A stretch of DNA of 64,000 nucleotides, from positions 142,607,402-142,671,401 of the forward strand of contig NC_133122.1 in NCBI RefSeq assembly GCF_033568475.1, written 5' to 3'. Both the position numbers and the translations under genes were made by a program. Positions within the stretch are counted from its first letter, which is position 1. Each line of letters opens with the position of its first letter. The DNA comes from Henckelia pumila. Taxonomy: Eukaryota > Streptophyta > Magnoliopsida > Lamiales > Gesneriaceae. The notes under the pieces were generated by a model. That model was not told the DNA's origin, searched no databases, and saw nothing but the letters and a program-made list of their open reading frames with translations. Positions 44,753 through 56,442 of the stretch are shown one piece after another.

Positions 44753-46662
44753 TAAGGTTGGGAAAAAATATCGAAAAGTTTGATATACCGCAGTTGCCGT
44801 ACCGCGATATACCGTACATACCGAATTTTACGGGATATCGAAAAATTCGGTATCGGTATGGTACTAAAAAAATTTTGGTATTTGTTATATACCTAAAAAA
44901 AATTATATTTAAAAATTATAATATTGATTTTGTATTGGGTCAATTGTTTCAATGTTTATTTTTGTGTTGGGCTTTTTATCCTTTTAAACAAAAGTCCAAT
45001 TAGACTCCAATCAATACAAAAAAAGCGCCTTTATTTTCATCTTCCTGATTTCTTTCTTCTGTTTTGACTTCTCGTTCACTTTGCCCTAACCCTAATGTAC
45101 TGCAGTATAATTTTTATGCGATAAATGCACTTATCCGCTTTCATATTCTGCAAGAAAGTTAACTTGTTGTTTTGTACAACATGTTTCGTTTTTAAAATTA
45201 CGTTTCTTCGATTTTCTTTTTAACAACTTGTTGTTGAAGTAGGGAAGGAGTCTTGGTTTTTTTACCTTTGCTTCGGGAAATAAAAGAAAGCCCAGAAACC
45301 CATTTCAGTCCCTTTTCTCCGATTGTATGCGTATGTTTAAAAAAAAAAGATATCTCATTTTATTTTCTTTCTTTTGATTCCGTCCTCTGGTCATGATAGC
45401 ATGTTGTGATTTCTAATTATTGCTGGAAGTGCTTTGATTTTTTTATGTTGCTGCGGGGTGTGTTCTTCTTTTGTCGTGATTAATGGGTTGCTTGAAAAGT
45501 TTTTTGATTGGGTTTTGTTTCATTTGTCTGAGTGAACCTTATTCTGGAGATATGTGTAATCTGTAACAAGGATTTCATGAGTTTTATTTTTTTATGTTAG
45601 AAAATGATGTACTGTTTCAACAAGGTTGACGCTACCCTCGGGATTCTTGGTCTTGTTAAATTCAACATATGCTTTATATAGGTGGAGGCATGATACTTTC
45701 TGCAAATTTCATTTTTGTTTTTTTATTTATATTAAAGTTTTGTCATGTATTTTGATAACTTAAGGGATTTGCGTTCAGGAAACTTAGGGGTTCAAATCTT
45801 CTTGGATTTTTTCCATTTTCATTACGTCCTGCACTACTAGGAATAAATTATAAATTTTCTATCGAGATTTAATTATTCGATCATATTTTAAAACTCTATC
45901 TCTTGGTTTTCTTTCAGGATGGAGTCTAATATTGTCCTAAGTTCATTCCAAATATCAAATGCAACAGAACATGAAAAACAACCGTTGACGGCTCGAAAAA
46001 GACCAAGGAAGCCTCCTAAAGCTCCTAAACAAGGCAAGAGTATATTTTGGGAGCATTGTATAAAAAGGACAAGGAAGTTGAGCGATGATACCGTACAACA
46101 AATAGAGATATGCAAATATTGCAAAGTTGAGATCCCAACAGTTTACGGATGTACTAGTGGGTTAAAAAACCACTTAGTAAAGAGGTGTAAGTCAAGTCCG
46201 CTCTACAAAGTGAGTGGGGATGATAAAAATCAAACTACATTGACGAATGAGACTATGGGGCAAGGAAGTGTCTTGGTTCCTCACACTTTTAATAAAAAAA
46301 GATGTGAATTGAAACTGGCAAGGTACGTGATTTTCGATGAAGTATCTTTTAGGGCTGCCGAAGGGAAGGGGTTTGTAGAATTATTTTATGAATTACAACC
46401 GAGATTCAGAATTCCCAATCGAAAGAAAATTACAAGTATGGTTTATGATCTTTTTTTAGTTGAAAAAACTAAGATACAAAGTGTGATTGGCGACCTTAGG
46501 GTAAGTATCACTACTGATACTTGGACATCCATTCAAAACATAAATTACATGGTAGTGACAGCGCACTTCGTGGATAGTGATTGGAAACTGCATAAAATAA
46601 TACTTAACTTCACAAAAATCACTAATCATTCTGGTGAAGAAATTGGAAAGATGGTTGAGCTT
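44753..46662 (+). mobile_element. hAT transposon, 5' part, cut by a retroelement
   Basis: It starts near TAAGGTTGGG, followed by many GATATACCG/TACCGTAC words like those of the MITE at 29756. A leader with T-rich intron-like sequence precedes the transposase start at 45919. The hAT match ends at about 46662, where Athila/Tat-type sequence begins. The right end is not in the window. Confidence 0.7.
45919..46662 (+). pseudogene. hAT transposase N-terminal part with BED zinc finger, truncated
   Basis: The ATG at 45919 follows an AG acceptor-like TTTCAG. A Lys/Arg/Pro-rich start leads to a BED-type finger at about residues 68-91 (ICKYC...GLKNHLVKRC). A following region has VSITTDTWTSIQN and MVVTAHFVDSDWKLHK, the start of the plant hAT catalytic region where the first catalytic Asp lies in TTDTW. 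The match stops after GEEIGKMVE, where a retroelement was joined. Full plant hAT transposases are about 600-750 residues; about 248 remain, so it is inactive. Confidence 0.88.
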
Positions 46663-46959
46663 GAAAGTCGGGCTGACGACTGTAAACCAAGCGCTTTGTG
46701 GGAGGCAACCCAAAATTTTTATGTTCTTTTATTTTTAGTTAATTTTTTTAGTTTTATTTAATTTATGTTTTAATTTTTCTTTTTTTTTTCTGATTAATTA
46801 ATTTATTATTTTTGATGCATTATTTGGAATTTTGGAGGCTTAAAATTACAAAATTTTTGATTTTTTTTTCAGGATTTTAGAAGTTCGGGCAGAAGCTTGT
46901 GCGTGCCCGCTCGTCACCTATCCCGCGGCCGCCTCTCCTCTATGCATTGATGCGTGCAA

Positions 46960-47260
46960 ATTGCGATGCACTAAAGCGCAATCGCGCATTCCTTCTGCGC
47001 AAGACATGCGCAAACGAGCATCTTAACAGCGCAGCCCTACAACGCAATTGCGCATATTATTAGCGCTCCACCCTGCGCTAACAACCATCCCCAACTGCGC
47101 TCCACCAGAGTGCGCAATCGCGCAAGTCATCTGCGCAACATTCAAGCGCAAAAAAGAATCCCCAACATCGCACACTCTAGCGCAATCGCGCATCTGAACA
47201 GCTCCGTTAAGCGCAACATAAGTCCTTCAAACGTGAGAATCGCACTAAAGGCTCTTTTGC
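46960..47260 (+). repeat. GCGC-rich degenerate repeat array (E2 copy)
   Basis: At least six GCGCAATCGCGC-like words (for example near 46975, 47110 and 47180) plus many TGCGC. The arrangement resembles the array at 40424-41060, but spacers and order differ. Confidence 0.75.
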
Positions 47261-47714
47261 TCAATATAGTCTCTATCTCTCCCTTACACTATATCTCACG
47301 CACGTTCTTGCCTTTGCGAATCCTCCGATCATCCAAATTAATAGCATCTTTGGGGTTTCATCTTGATAATAAGCACAACCACTCAGAATTTGTTTCTCTG
47401 ATTCATCCACATGCTCGCACTGAAACAGGGAGTCGCTTGGAGGGTTTGTGCAGATTTCTTGAATCGGTACAAATTCAACTTTTTCTCAAAAATTTGAAGC
47501 CGTGTGAACCTTCTGTCATGGGGTATGTGAGTTCTCTGATATTTGTGGTTTGAGAAGGTTTGATGGTCGTGTAGTTAGTTATCATTGAAAATGTGCACAC
47601 TAAGTGTTTGTTGAAAAGTTTGGGATTACTTGGGCGTGAACTTGCTGTGCCGTGTAGTTGAGATTTTGGAAATTTGATTGAGGCTATTGATTTATGTTGA
47701 GTTATTGAGATATA

Positions 47715-48876
47715 ATGCCGCCAAAAACTAAAGGAAAGGGAGCATTGTCTTCTTCATTTGCTGCCCCATATGATCGACATCGTTTTTGAAATGCCATGGC
47801 CGAGTCCTATTGTGTTGAGTTGACGGATAAGGAAATGCAGAAAGAAAGAGGGATGAGCCAAAAAAACTACGCGGCTCCGACACTAATTGAAGCAAGGAGA
47901 AGAGGTTGAGAAACATTTGTCAAGAGTCCGCAAGAGGCCGTTATATCTTTGGTTTGTGTATTTTACGCCAATCTAATGATCAAAGATGTGAATCTCAAGG
48001 TTCGAGTCAGAGGAAATTTGGTGGATTTTGACACGAGCACAATTAATACTCTCTATGGCATGCCAAACATTGAAGATGATGAGTATCAGGCATTCAAAAA
48101 TGATCCATTTCCCAATAAACTTGTACTTCATACTTTGTGTCATGAGGGGGCGAAATGGAAGAAAAATACAAGGCAAGAACCTGTTACATTTCCATTTATT
48201 TTTCTTCGACGAGAAGCGAATAACTGGCATGAGTTTGTAGCTGCCAAGATGTTGCCACTGGGCATACATCGAATGTGACGAAGGCTAAGGCCACTCTTGT
48301 TTACTGCATAGTGACAGGGAAATCCTTTGACGTTGGGAGGGTGATTCAGGAGTCTATTATTGCTACTGTTAGGGGTTCATCGACTATCAGTCTACCCCAT
48401 TCATCTTTGATTACTGAACTTTGTCAGAGTGCCGGTGTTGTGTGGGATGACACTGAGCAGCTTCTTGAGCTACGAGGTCCTATAAAAATTACTGGTGCAT
48501 TGAAACGAGATAAAAAAAAAAAAAGAAGACGACCAGTACTTTAGATCAGTTAACTGAACCACCGTAGCCCTCTGAGCCACTACCACACTTTGAGCCAGCA
48601 CCTCCCCATTTGGAAGGTCCTATGTCACTACCGTCGCATCCGGCCGCTGAGTATTCTACCCCTGATGATTCTAAGGCCGTGCTTGCTCAGATGAAGAAGC
48701 AGTGAAAGATGATGCAAGAACATATGACATATATGCATGACTTCACTGCAGCTCTCGCCCAGAATTATCCTCCCACAGTTGTGCCTTATCCACCTCCTCC
48801 AAAATGGTCACCTGATGATACTGCTAATGCAGCACCTTCTTTCCGGGGAGATGATGATGATGACGCCGAGTACTGA
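47715..48876 (+). pseudogene. Accessory ORF of Athila/Tat-type element (putative plant transposon protein domain)
   Basis: The ATG at 47715 opens a frame with a TGA near 47787 and another near 47906, then open from 47949. A frameshift near 48268 leads into the second half, ending near 48543, with a Pro-rich tail to about 48876. Conserved features are FYANLMIKDVNLKVRVRG, INTLYGMPNI, the segment FIFLRREANNWHEFVAAKM and LPHSSLITELCQSAGV. This domain is known from extra ORFs of Athila/Tat-group retrotransposons; its function is unknown. It is broken here. Confidence 0.82.
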
Positions 48877-50217
48877 TGCTCGGTGTCAAAGGTACGAGTC
48901 CTTTGTTCTTTTTATTGCTTTTAATCATTGAGGACAATGATCGTACTAAGTTTGGGGGGAGTAATTCAAATTTTGTGAATTTAGTTGTTTAATTGTAGTT
49001 GATGTTTTGAGTTGATTGGTTTAATTCTGATTGTGCTTTATTATTAAAATTTTTGTTTGAGTTTATTTGTTGTGTTGACGTGATAGTTTTGAATTAAGTT
49101 GAGAAATAGAATTGGATGCATGACCAATGATGAAATTTTCTTTGTTTTGTGCTATAACTGAAATTAATGATTGTCCACCTATTTAACCAAATTATGATTT
49201 TTGAAAAAATGAAACTAATTAGATGAACAATTTCTTATATACTCTGTGCTTAATGCTTGAATATGAATTTTGAAACATACAAAAATAGAAATGATTGAGG
49301 CATTCTTTGAAATTTTTGGGCCTAAATTTTATTGACTAAATTTTATCCTTAGTTCCCATTTGAGCCTACACCTATATTAGTACAATGAGGTACAAAATCT
49401 AAAATTTTTGTTGAAAATCATCGTTTACTGCTGATGATTATTTATTCTGCACTGATTGAAATTTGTATGATTTAATTGTGGATTAAGACTTTGTCTAGAA
49501 CTAGTTCGAACACTCTTCGAGGCGAAATACGGGCAAAACTATGATTAGAGATGATTTAGGAAATTTTTTTGAAATCGTTTGATCCTTTCGAGCTACCTAT
49601 TAATGAATGTTATCCCTAGTACTTTGTTTGAGCTTTATTGAAATTGAATGACATGCGTGTAAACGTGTGATAAACCCCCATTCGTTATTATTTCATGGTC
49701 CTACATTGACTACCTATATAGCCTAAAACACTATTTCCTACCTTTAAGAGAGTAATTTGAATGCAAATATTTTATATGCTCCTTGTTTTTATTTGTGAAT
49801 ATGGAATGGTGTGGTGGATGAATTGAAAAGAAAAACGTAGTAGTGAAGAAAAAAAATGGTTGAAAAAAGTTGTGAAAAAATTTTTGGTGTCAAAAGAGAA
49901 GAAATGATGAAAAAATGAAGTGAAGAAGAAGGGTGAAAGTGAATGAAAAAAAGAGTGGAAATTACTTATTGAACATATATTACTCCTTTTTTTGAATTCT
50001 TATTCCTTCGGTTGTAGCCATGAGCCAGGACTTTCGTTACAAGCCAATTAAGTCTTATTGACCGAGTCACAGTTGCCCAATATACTAGTGGAGAAGGGTT
50101 GCGAGAATCTAGCCTATGGATGATTGATTGACACTTTTAATTAATATGAATATTTGGCCAAAACACGCACACAATTTTCTTTTGTGAAATAACATGATTT
50201 TGAGTGTTTTCAATTGC

Positions 50218-51326
50218 AATTTATCCTATTGGTTGATCCTTTTCTCCTCTAATGATTGAATTTTTATTTCTCAAGTCATACTTTTGACGGAATTCCCTAA
50301 TCTATCAATATACTCTCTCGAGCTATATTAATCTAATCAACAAATTGTAATAAACAAAGCTCCTTGTGTTATTTAACAACTGCAATTGAATTAACAATTT
50401 GTGAAATCCTCTAGCTTTCGACCTGGTGGACTATGACTATCAACATGTATCCAACTTCATATCTCCATGCAAGTTGTAGATCCATGGATTATATTATTCT
50501 ATCATGTCATAAAATCTCCTCTCGGTATCAATTATAACACATAAAATCAATAAAAAGTTTATCAAACTCCAAAATTTCAATAAACACAATAATATAATCA
50601 AGAACGCTTAAAAACCAAATTCAATCTTCAAAAATAAATCAAAAAATAGTTTTGGGGGTAGGATCCCCTAAATCCCAACAAATATAAGAAAAGAAAAAGA
50701 GAAAACTAGTTGTGCGGTTCTTCAATTTCTCAAGTTTCCTCCCTTTTCATGTTCTTCTCCTTGGATGGCCACCTCCTCCCTTCAATGTAATGTTTGGAAC
50801 CCTTAAAACGTCATATTTTCATCTATTTATAGTGCCCAAGAGTTCCTTCCATGTAAAACACCCAAAAAAATTAAATTTCCAACTGTGCGAGGGCGCTCGA
50901 TCGGTAAAAAATAGCAGCTTGGGCGCTGGGTTTCTGTTTCTGGGGTAAATTTCAAATACAGGTGCGCCCGCACGGTAATAAATGGCTGACCGCGCGCGGT
51001 CCTGTTTTTTCCAGCGCGCGAGATTTTTGAAAAATTCATAACTTAAGTTCTAACAGTTGGATTGAGCTGAAATTTAGACAACATCTTTAAAACTTTTTGA
51101 ACTTTAATTTGGACGGTGGAGATTTGATTTGGAGCTCTGTATAATTAAATTTGAATTTTTGACCAACGCTTCTTCATAATTCATTCTTCAAAAATCCATT
51201 TTTCTACAAAATTAACCCGAGGAGTGAAATACACAAGCATGCACTAAAACACATAAAAATAAAATGAATGCACACAAAATAGACATAAAAATATCACGAA
51301 ATAATACATACAAAATACACTTATCA
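50218..51326 (-). repeat. 3' LTR of E3
   Basis: 1109 bp, minus strand. It contains CpG-rich words (GCGCCCGCACGG, CCGCGCGCGG on the plus strand at about 50964-51000). The partner copy at 52141-52693 covers its first half. Confidence 0.8.
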
Positions 51327-52140
51327 ACATCCCCATACTTAAACCTTGCTCGCCCTCGAGCAAGATATGCAAAAACAAAATACAAACACAAACATAAGTA
51401 AGGATGATTCATGAGAGTGCACAGCCTCCGAGAAGTTCAATCCCAAAATAAAATCACCGACATGCTCTCAACTTTTCATAATACACATTCGGTTTAACGT
51501 GAACGTGTGTGTGTGAAATGTCATTCCAGTTTCATACAACTTAGACCAAATCCGTTTCAAAACTGCTCAGCAACCTATGACAAATTAGTGCAAGTTTCAC
51601 TCTTCAAGTGCCCATTCCTTCCAATGACCTCTAGACAAAACCCACCTCCCTTGAGATAATGAATTACACACCTCCGGATTTTTGCACTCGGTATTGCTTT
51701 AGCCCCAATAATTACCCGCAAACTTAGCTATAACTAAGATAGGATTCAAAAATTTTTCTCTTTTTTGTTTTTTTTTTCTAATCCCCTCGTCTATAGCCCG
51801 AATGAAGCATCAACCGCATTTAATCCGCATACTTAGCCTTAAATTTAATCTTTTAGGATTTCAATCCTTTCAAGGCCCGGATGGAGTTGTAAAAAAAACA
51901 AATTTCTAGGTGCTCCCAAGATCATAAGTGTAAACTAGAGCCTCATCAAAATTCATAGACACAATCAAGATCCACAAACCACCTATTGTCGTGCAATGGT
52001 CAAACAGACAAAAGCTTCATCAAATCTTTCGTTACACTCCACTGGTCTAACACAAGTGTTTATATATATTCACAGTTCAACTTACAGTTTCTCATGTCCA
52101 GTCAAGAGAAATTTTTTTCAAAAATCCAATTTTTTCCAAT

Positions 52141-52693
52141 CTAATGTTTGGAACCCTTAAAACGTCGTATTTTCATCTATTTATAGTGCCCAAGAGTTCC
52201 TTCCATGTAAAACACCCAAAAAAAATAAAATTTCCAACTTCTCGAGGACGCTCGGTTGGTAAAAAATAGCATCTCGGCCACTGGGTTTCTGTTTCTGGGG
52301 TAAATTTCAAATAGATGTGCGCCTGCTCAGTAATAAATGGCTGACCACGCGCGACCCTATTTTTTTTCCAGCGCGCGACATTTTTGAAAAATTCATAACT
52401 TAAGTTCTAACCGTCAGATTGAGATGAAATTTAGACAACATATTCAAAAAATATTGAAATTTAATTTGGATGGTGAAGATCTGATTTGGAGCTTTCTATA
52501 ATTAAATTTGAATTTTTGACCAAGGCTGCTACATAATTCATTCTTCAAAAACTCATTTTTCTAAAAAATTAACCCGAGAAGTGAAATACACAAGCATGCA
52601 CTAAAACACATAAAAACACATAAAAATAAAATGAATGCACACAAAATAGACATAAAAATATCACGAAATAATGCATACAAAATGCACTTATCA
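52141..52693 (-). repeat. Truncated 5' LTR of E3
   Basis: 553 bases matching 50788-51326 with scattered differences. The match ends at TAATGTTTGGAACCC. Confidence 0.8.
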
Positions 52694-52698
52694 ATTGC

Positions 52699-52823
52699 TA
52701 AAGCCATTGATTCATAGTATTTCTTGGTTGGTCTTGATTTCTTTGAGTGAATATTCTGTGCTTTGATTTTGAGTCTTGTTTGGTTTTGCTCGGGACTAGC
52801 AAACAGTTTAGTTTGGGGGAATT
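52699..52823 (+). other. E2 3' spacer end and polypurine tract
   Basis: Continuation of E2 after the nested E3. It ends with GGGACTAGCAAACAG and the polypurine tract GTTTGGGGGAATT (52811-52823) directly before the LTR. Confidence 0.75.
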
Positions 52824-54234
52824 TGATAATTACATTTTGTGCACTTAATTTTTATTGATATTATTGGATAATTGTTTGGTTTCGAGCGGAATTACGTGGA
52901 ATTTGCTGTTGTTTGTGTTGTATGCTAGGAAGTAAAGCAAATACTGAATTTATGTTGGAAAGAGTCAAAGGATTCAAGGAAGGGGCAAAACAAGTGAAGA
53001 CGGTCTAATATTTTGAAGGAAAAATGAGGAAGACCAGAGTTGTATGCGCGCCCGCGCCTCCTGAAGTGTTTTTAGAGTGTTGAGGCAGAGAATCACGCGC
53101 GCTCGTGCCTTACATTACATGCGCCCACGCGTGTTCGATAATTATGGAGTTGAAGGACATAGAGTTATGCGCGCGTGTGACTTTTGAGGCGCGCCCGCGC
53201 GTCGCTATTTTTCTGGCGAAGTGTTTCTGTAATTTTGGAAACTTTGAGATATCTTTGGGTAGATTTTTGACGATTCTTGGGGAGTATAAAAGGGAGTTTT
53301 CAGACATAATAAGGGTTATCTAGCCGCCGCACACTACAAGACTTTAGAGAGAAAAACTTTGGGAGAATTGGGAAGAGCTTGAGAATGAAGAATACTTGGA
53401 ACGAAGACGAAGATTTTCAACCGGACACGGAAGAAAGACTACAGCTTTGTTATTTCTTCTTTATTATTTTCTTTTAGTTATTGAATTATGTTTGAGACAT
53501 TAAACATGATTTTGGTTGTTTTGAATTTTATTATGAACTAAACTTTTTACGTCTAGAGGTTGATGGAACCTGGTCAAGAAATGTTTATGAATTTTTGATT
53601 TTATTGAATTGAGTTCTTCTAAATTAATTGTGATTCTAGTTTTGAAAGTCATTTCAATTTACTGGCCATAAATTGATTTGTCATATTTATTTAGAATCCG
53701 GCACTCGGGAGAGGGGATTTTGAATAGGATCGATAGAATTCACACTATTAATTGTTTGTATGACTCGGGAGAACTTATAACTTTAATAGAGCCTAGAAAG
53801 AACATTGTGTTACACATATCATTACAAGTAGATTTTTAATAGGGATAATGGAATCGATCTGTAATTGATACACTCTATTTGATACTCGGGAGAGGGAAAT
53901 AGTATAATCTATGTGTTCTTGGTTATTAATTGAAATGAACTCATGAAAATAGATTAATTAGGAATGAATATTGTCGAGACCATGTGAAATCAAAACCTCT
54001 AGACTATTTCTCTTCGATTGATAATCTCTTAAGGATTGTGTGTGTGCACGTGTTACAAATTTCTTTATTTATTTAATTTGTCAGCAAATCTCCAAATTTT
54101 AATTTTCTAAATAAAGTTAAGACTATTTTAATTACAAGTATTGAATATTTCATTTTACTCCTCGTGGTATCGACATTTTTTTATCACTATATTAAAACTT
54201 GACATTCGTACGCTTGCGAGTATTTTTCACCACA
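52824..54234 (+). repeat. Athila/Tat-type LTR with internal sequence on both sides
   Basis: 1411 bp, TGATAATTACA...CACCACA. It has CpG-rich words (GCGCGCCCGCGCC near 53046) and three CTCGGGAGA words at 53703, 53764 and 53886, spaced as in the E1 LTR. Upstream is E2's polypurine tract; downstream is a primer site and gag. It is therefore both a 3' LTR and a 5' LTR. Confidence 0.82.
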
Positions 54235-54240
54235 AGTTTT

Positions 54241-54252
54241 TGGCACCATTAG
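54241..54252 (+). other. Degenerate primer binding site
   Basis: TGGCACCATTAG lies 6 bases after the LTR. Athila/Tat-group elements usually have TGGCGCCGTTGC here; two CpG sites appear to have changed to CpA, as expected of deamination. Confidence 0.6.
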
Positions 54253-54545
54253 TTTTAAATGGCCATCTGAGCGTATGAGATTCAAGAAGCCAGTTGGATT
54301 GTATGCAGTGGATCCTCTCACATCCATCACTACCCAATTATCTGCACTGACTACACAGGTAGCTTCTTTGAATAAGATTAATGTTACAGATTCAGCTGGA
54401 ATTTCAGCAGTTAATGAAGGATCTTAGTCCCTAGAAGAAGTGAATTATATTAATCCTAATGGCTACCGAGGGTATTGAGGCTATAGAGGTAATCCTACTC
54501 CCAACACTTATCACCCAGGTTTGAGAAATCATGAAAATTTTTCTT
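54253..54545 (+). pseudogene. Athila/Tat-type gag fragment, part 1 (before copia insertion)
   Basis: Open apart from two stops, the reading has GLYAVDPLTSITTQLSALT and NPTPNTYHPGLRNHENFSYS, the C-terminal gag region of Athila/Tat elements (typically ...NTYNPGWRNHPNFSW). The N-terminal gag has been deleted, since only about 20 bases separate it from the primer site. It continues after the copia element at 63805. Confidence 0.85.
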
Positions 54546-54550
54546 ACTCT

Positions 54551-56429
54551 TGAAAGAGTGGATGTCCCGCTAGCCAACTTGTGGTTAAGGGCTTTGAGAG
54601 TCTCTTTATGTAAACAATCTTTGTTTAATATAATTTACATTATTTAAAGGCGTATTCTTTATCTTTCTTCATATCGTTGTATGATGATATAATATTGTTG
54701 TTTTGATAAAGATCTTGAATATACTATAGTGCAAGTAAGATGAGATAGTGATGTGAGAGAGAACACTATCATGAAACACATCTTATAGTCACTGTATATT
54801 CTAAACCGTTCCTAGTCGATTTGGGTCGTCCGTAATAAGGATAAGGATCGCTCGAGATTGAGACTAGCATTTGCGATGCCGAGTACCACGTTTCATTGGT
54901 AAGGAACATGGAGATGTTCAAAGCATGAAAATGGATATTCATTGGATGAATGATCGAACTACCCTATCCGGACTTTCCAAGTGGTTATCACTTATCGAGT
55001 GGATGAAGTCCGCAGTTTTGGTTGTACACCATTAGTACTTACTACTTGAAACATCATGGAGACTCTATATTATAAGTACTGTACTTTGACTCGTTTACCG
55101 ACTCCGTGAGGGTCATCAGGTGTCGAGATTGGGTGCAGTCACGACACATATATGAGTCAATGATTGGTTGTCAAGGATTCACCACACACCTACGGGAGCG
55201 GATATCCTATGTGATCTGAGGAGATATTAGTGTGACAAATCTCTGGCCAGAGTACTTGATATGCTTTAGGTTACGCGGTTTCCTAGTTGCATATGCGATG
55301 TCACTATTTGATCTCAGATGTATTGCATAGTTATCGAATCTCTAACAACTCTCGATATACCAATGGTTGTTGATTTGATCGGGATATATGGATGAAGGGA
55401 CCGTACTGTACGCTAACCAAAACTTACTGGTTCTTGCAGGCGCTATCAGTGATACCTAGGGAATCATGGGGCGATGTTGCTAGGCGCTCATACCATGATT
55501 CGATGGGTAAGTCGGAAATGATGTTCCGAGTCACAAGGAGTTGTGAACCCATGGCTAGCTGTATCCCTGAACCAATGAGGGTCACACAAGTAATGGATTT
55601 CTAATCCCCGTTGAGAAAGTTAAATTTAAAGAGTTAAATTTAGCGACAGAGAAGTTGAACTTCTCATAATAAAGAAAAGAGAGTAAGGTTTCCTAAAATG
55701 ACATAGGGATGGGCATTTTTGGAAATCACTGAATTCGGATTCAAAAAAATTATCTTGACTTTAAAAGGTGCATAAATGGTTTCTGTGCACATTGGTGAAA
55801 TCGGTTTATCAATTGGAGTCATGATGAATTTTATATTAATTTTTATAATAACAGGCTTGACTTGTTGGGATTAAGTTATGACTAATGGGCCCTAAGGTGT
55901 TAGTGTCCTATTAGACATATAAGTTAGTACAATACATAAATTATATATAGGAGTTTATGGGATTTTTGAATACACAACACATCTTACAGTTTTCGAAAAT
56001 CCTAGAATAGTTCTAAGGAGAATTTTCGAATTCTGTCTCCCTTTCGTGAGAGAATTCAGTCTGTGATTTTTGAAAATTACAATCTGAATTGACAGATCAA
56101 ATCTGTAAATCTCATCGAGAAACATCTGATAGATTTTCTAGTGCAATCTATCAGAGGGTTTAGTTTTCTATTCGTGGACCTGATTAAGGAGTTGATCCAG
56201 ACATCAGTTCCTGAGATTTATAACAAGAGCAGATTTAATCTGTTGGAGTCCATAGATCAAGCCATAGCTTGAAGTGGTAAAATTATAATTGTTATTATTA
56301 TTTTACTCAATTGTTTTAATCACAAAGGATCTGGCATCCATAGATCTGGAATTGTCCCAGATAATAAAATTTTAAACTTCCGCTGCCTTGGGTGCCGGAT
56401 CACACAGATCGAGGAACAGCGTTCCAACA
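54551..56429 (+). repeat. 5' LTR of copia element
   Basis: 1879 bp. Ends TGAAAG...CAACA. A TATA-like TTATATATAGGAG lies at about 55942. The open frame at 55392-55604 is LTR sequence and recurs at 62763; it is not a gene. Confidence 0.95.
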
Positions 56430-56430
56430 G

Positions 56431-56442
56431 TGGTATCAGAGC
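56431..56442 (+). other. Primer binding site, initiator Met tRNA
   Basis: TGGTATCAGAGC lies 1 base after the 5' LTR. Confidence 0.9.

Larger units (their letters stand above)
46663..50217 (+). mobile_element. Athila/Tat-type retroelement 3' half (element E2)
   Basis: It starts at GTTGAGCTTGAAAGTCGGGC with the word GTGGGAGGCAACCCA, known from the end of pol in Athila/Tat-group elements. It continues with a GCGC array, an accessory ORF, and a 3' spacer that resumes after a nested element at 52699 and ends in a polypurine tract at 52823. The 5' LTR, gag and pol are not here; the left edge is a truncation within the hAT transposase. Confidence 0.8.
50218..52693 (-). mobile_element. Minus-strand LTR deletion derivative (element E3) nested in E2
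   Basis: The duplication attgc is on both sides (50213-50217, 52694-52698). On the minus strand, a partial 5' LTR (52693 to about 52141) starts TGATAAGTGC, jumps to a 3' internal spacer (52140-51342), a polypurine tract (AAGTATGGGGATGT, 51340-51327), and a complete 3' LTR (51326-50218). It has no coding region. The same layout is seen in E1. Confidence 0.82.

Noticed and set aside
47110..47553. 147-codon frame over and after the GCGC array
   Set aside because: The reading follows the repeat array and has no match to Athila/Tat proteins; the accessory ORF starts only at 47715.
55392..55604. 70-codon frame in the copia 5' LTR, repeated at 62763-62975
   Set aside because: Pure LTR sequence duplicated with the LTR; no domain.
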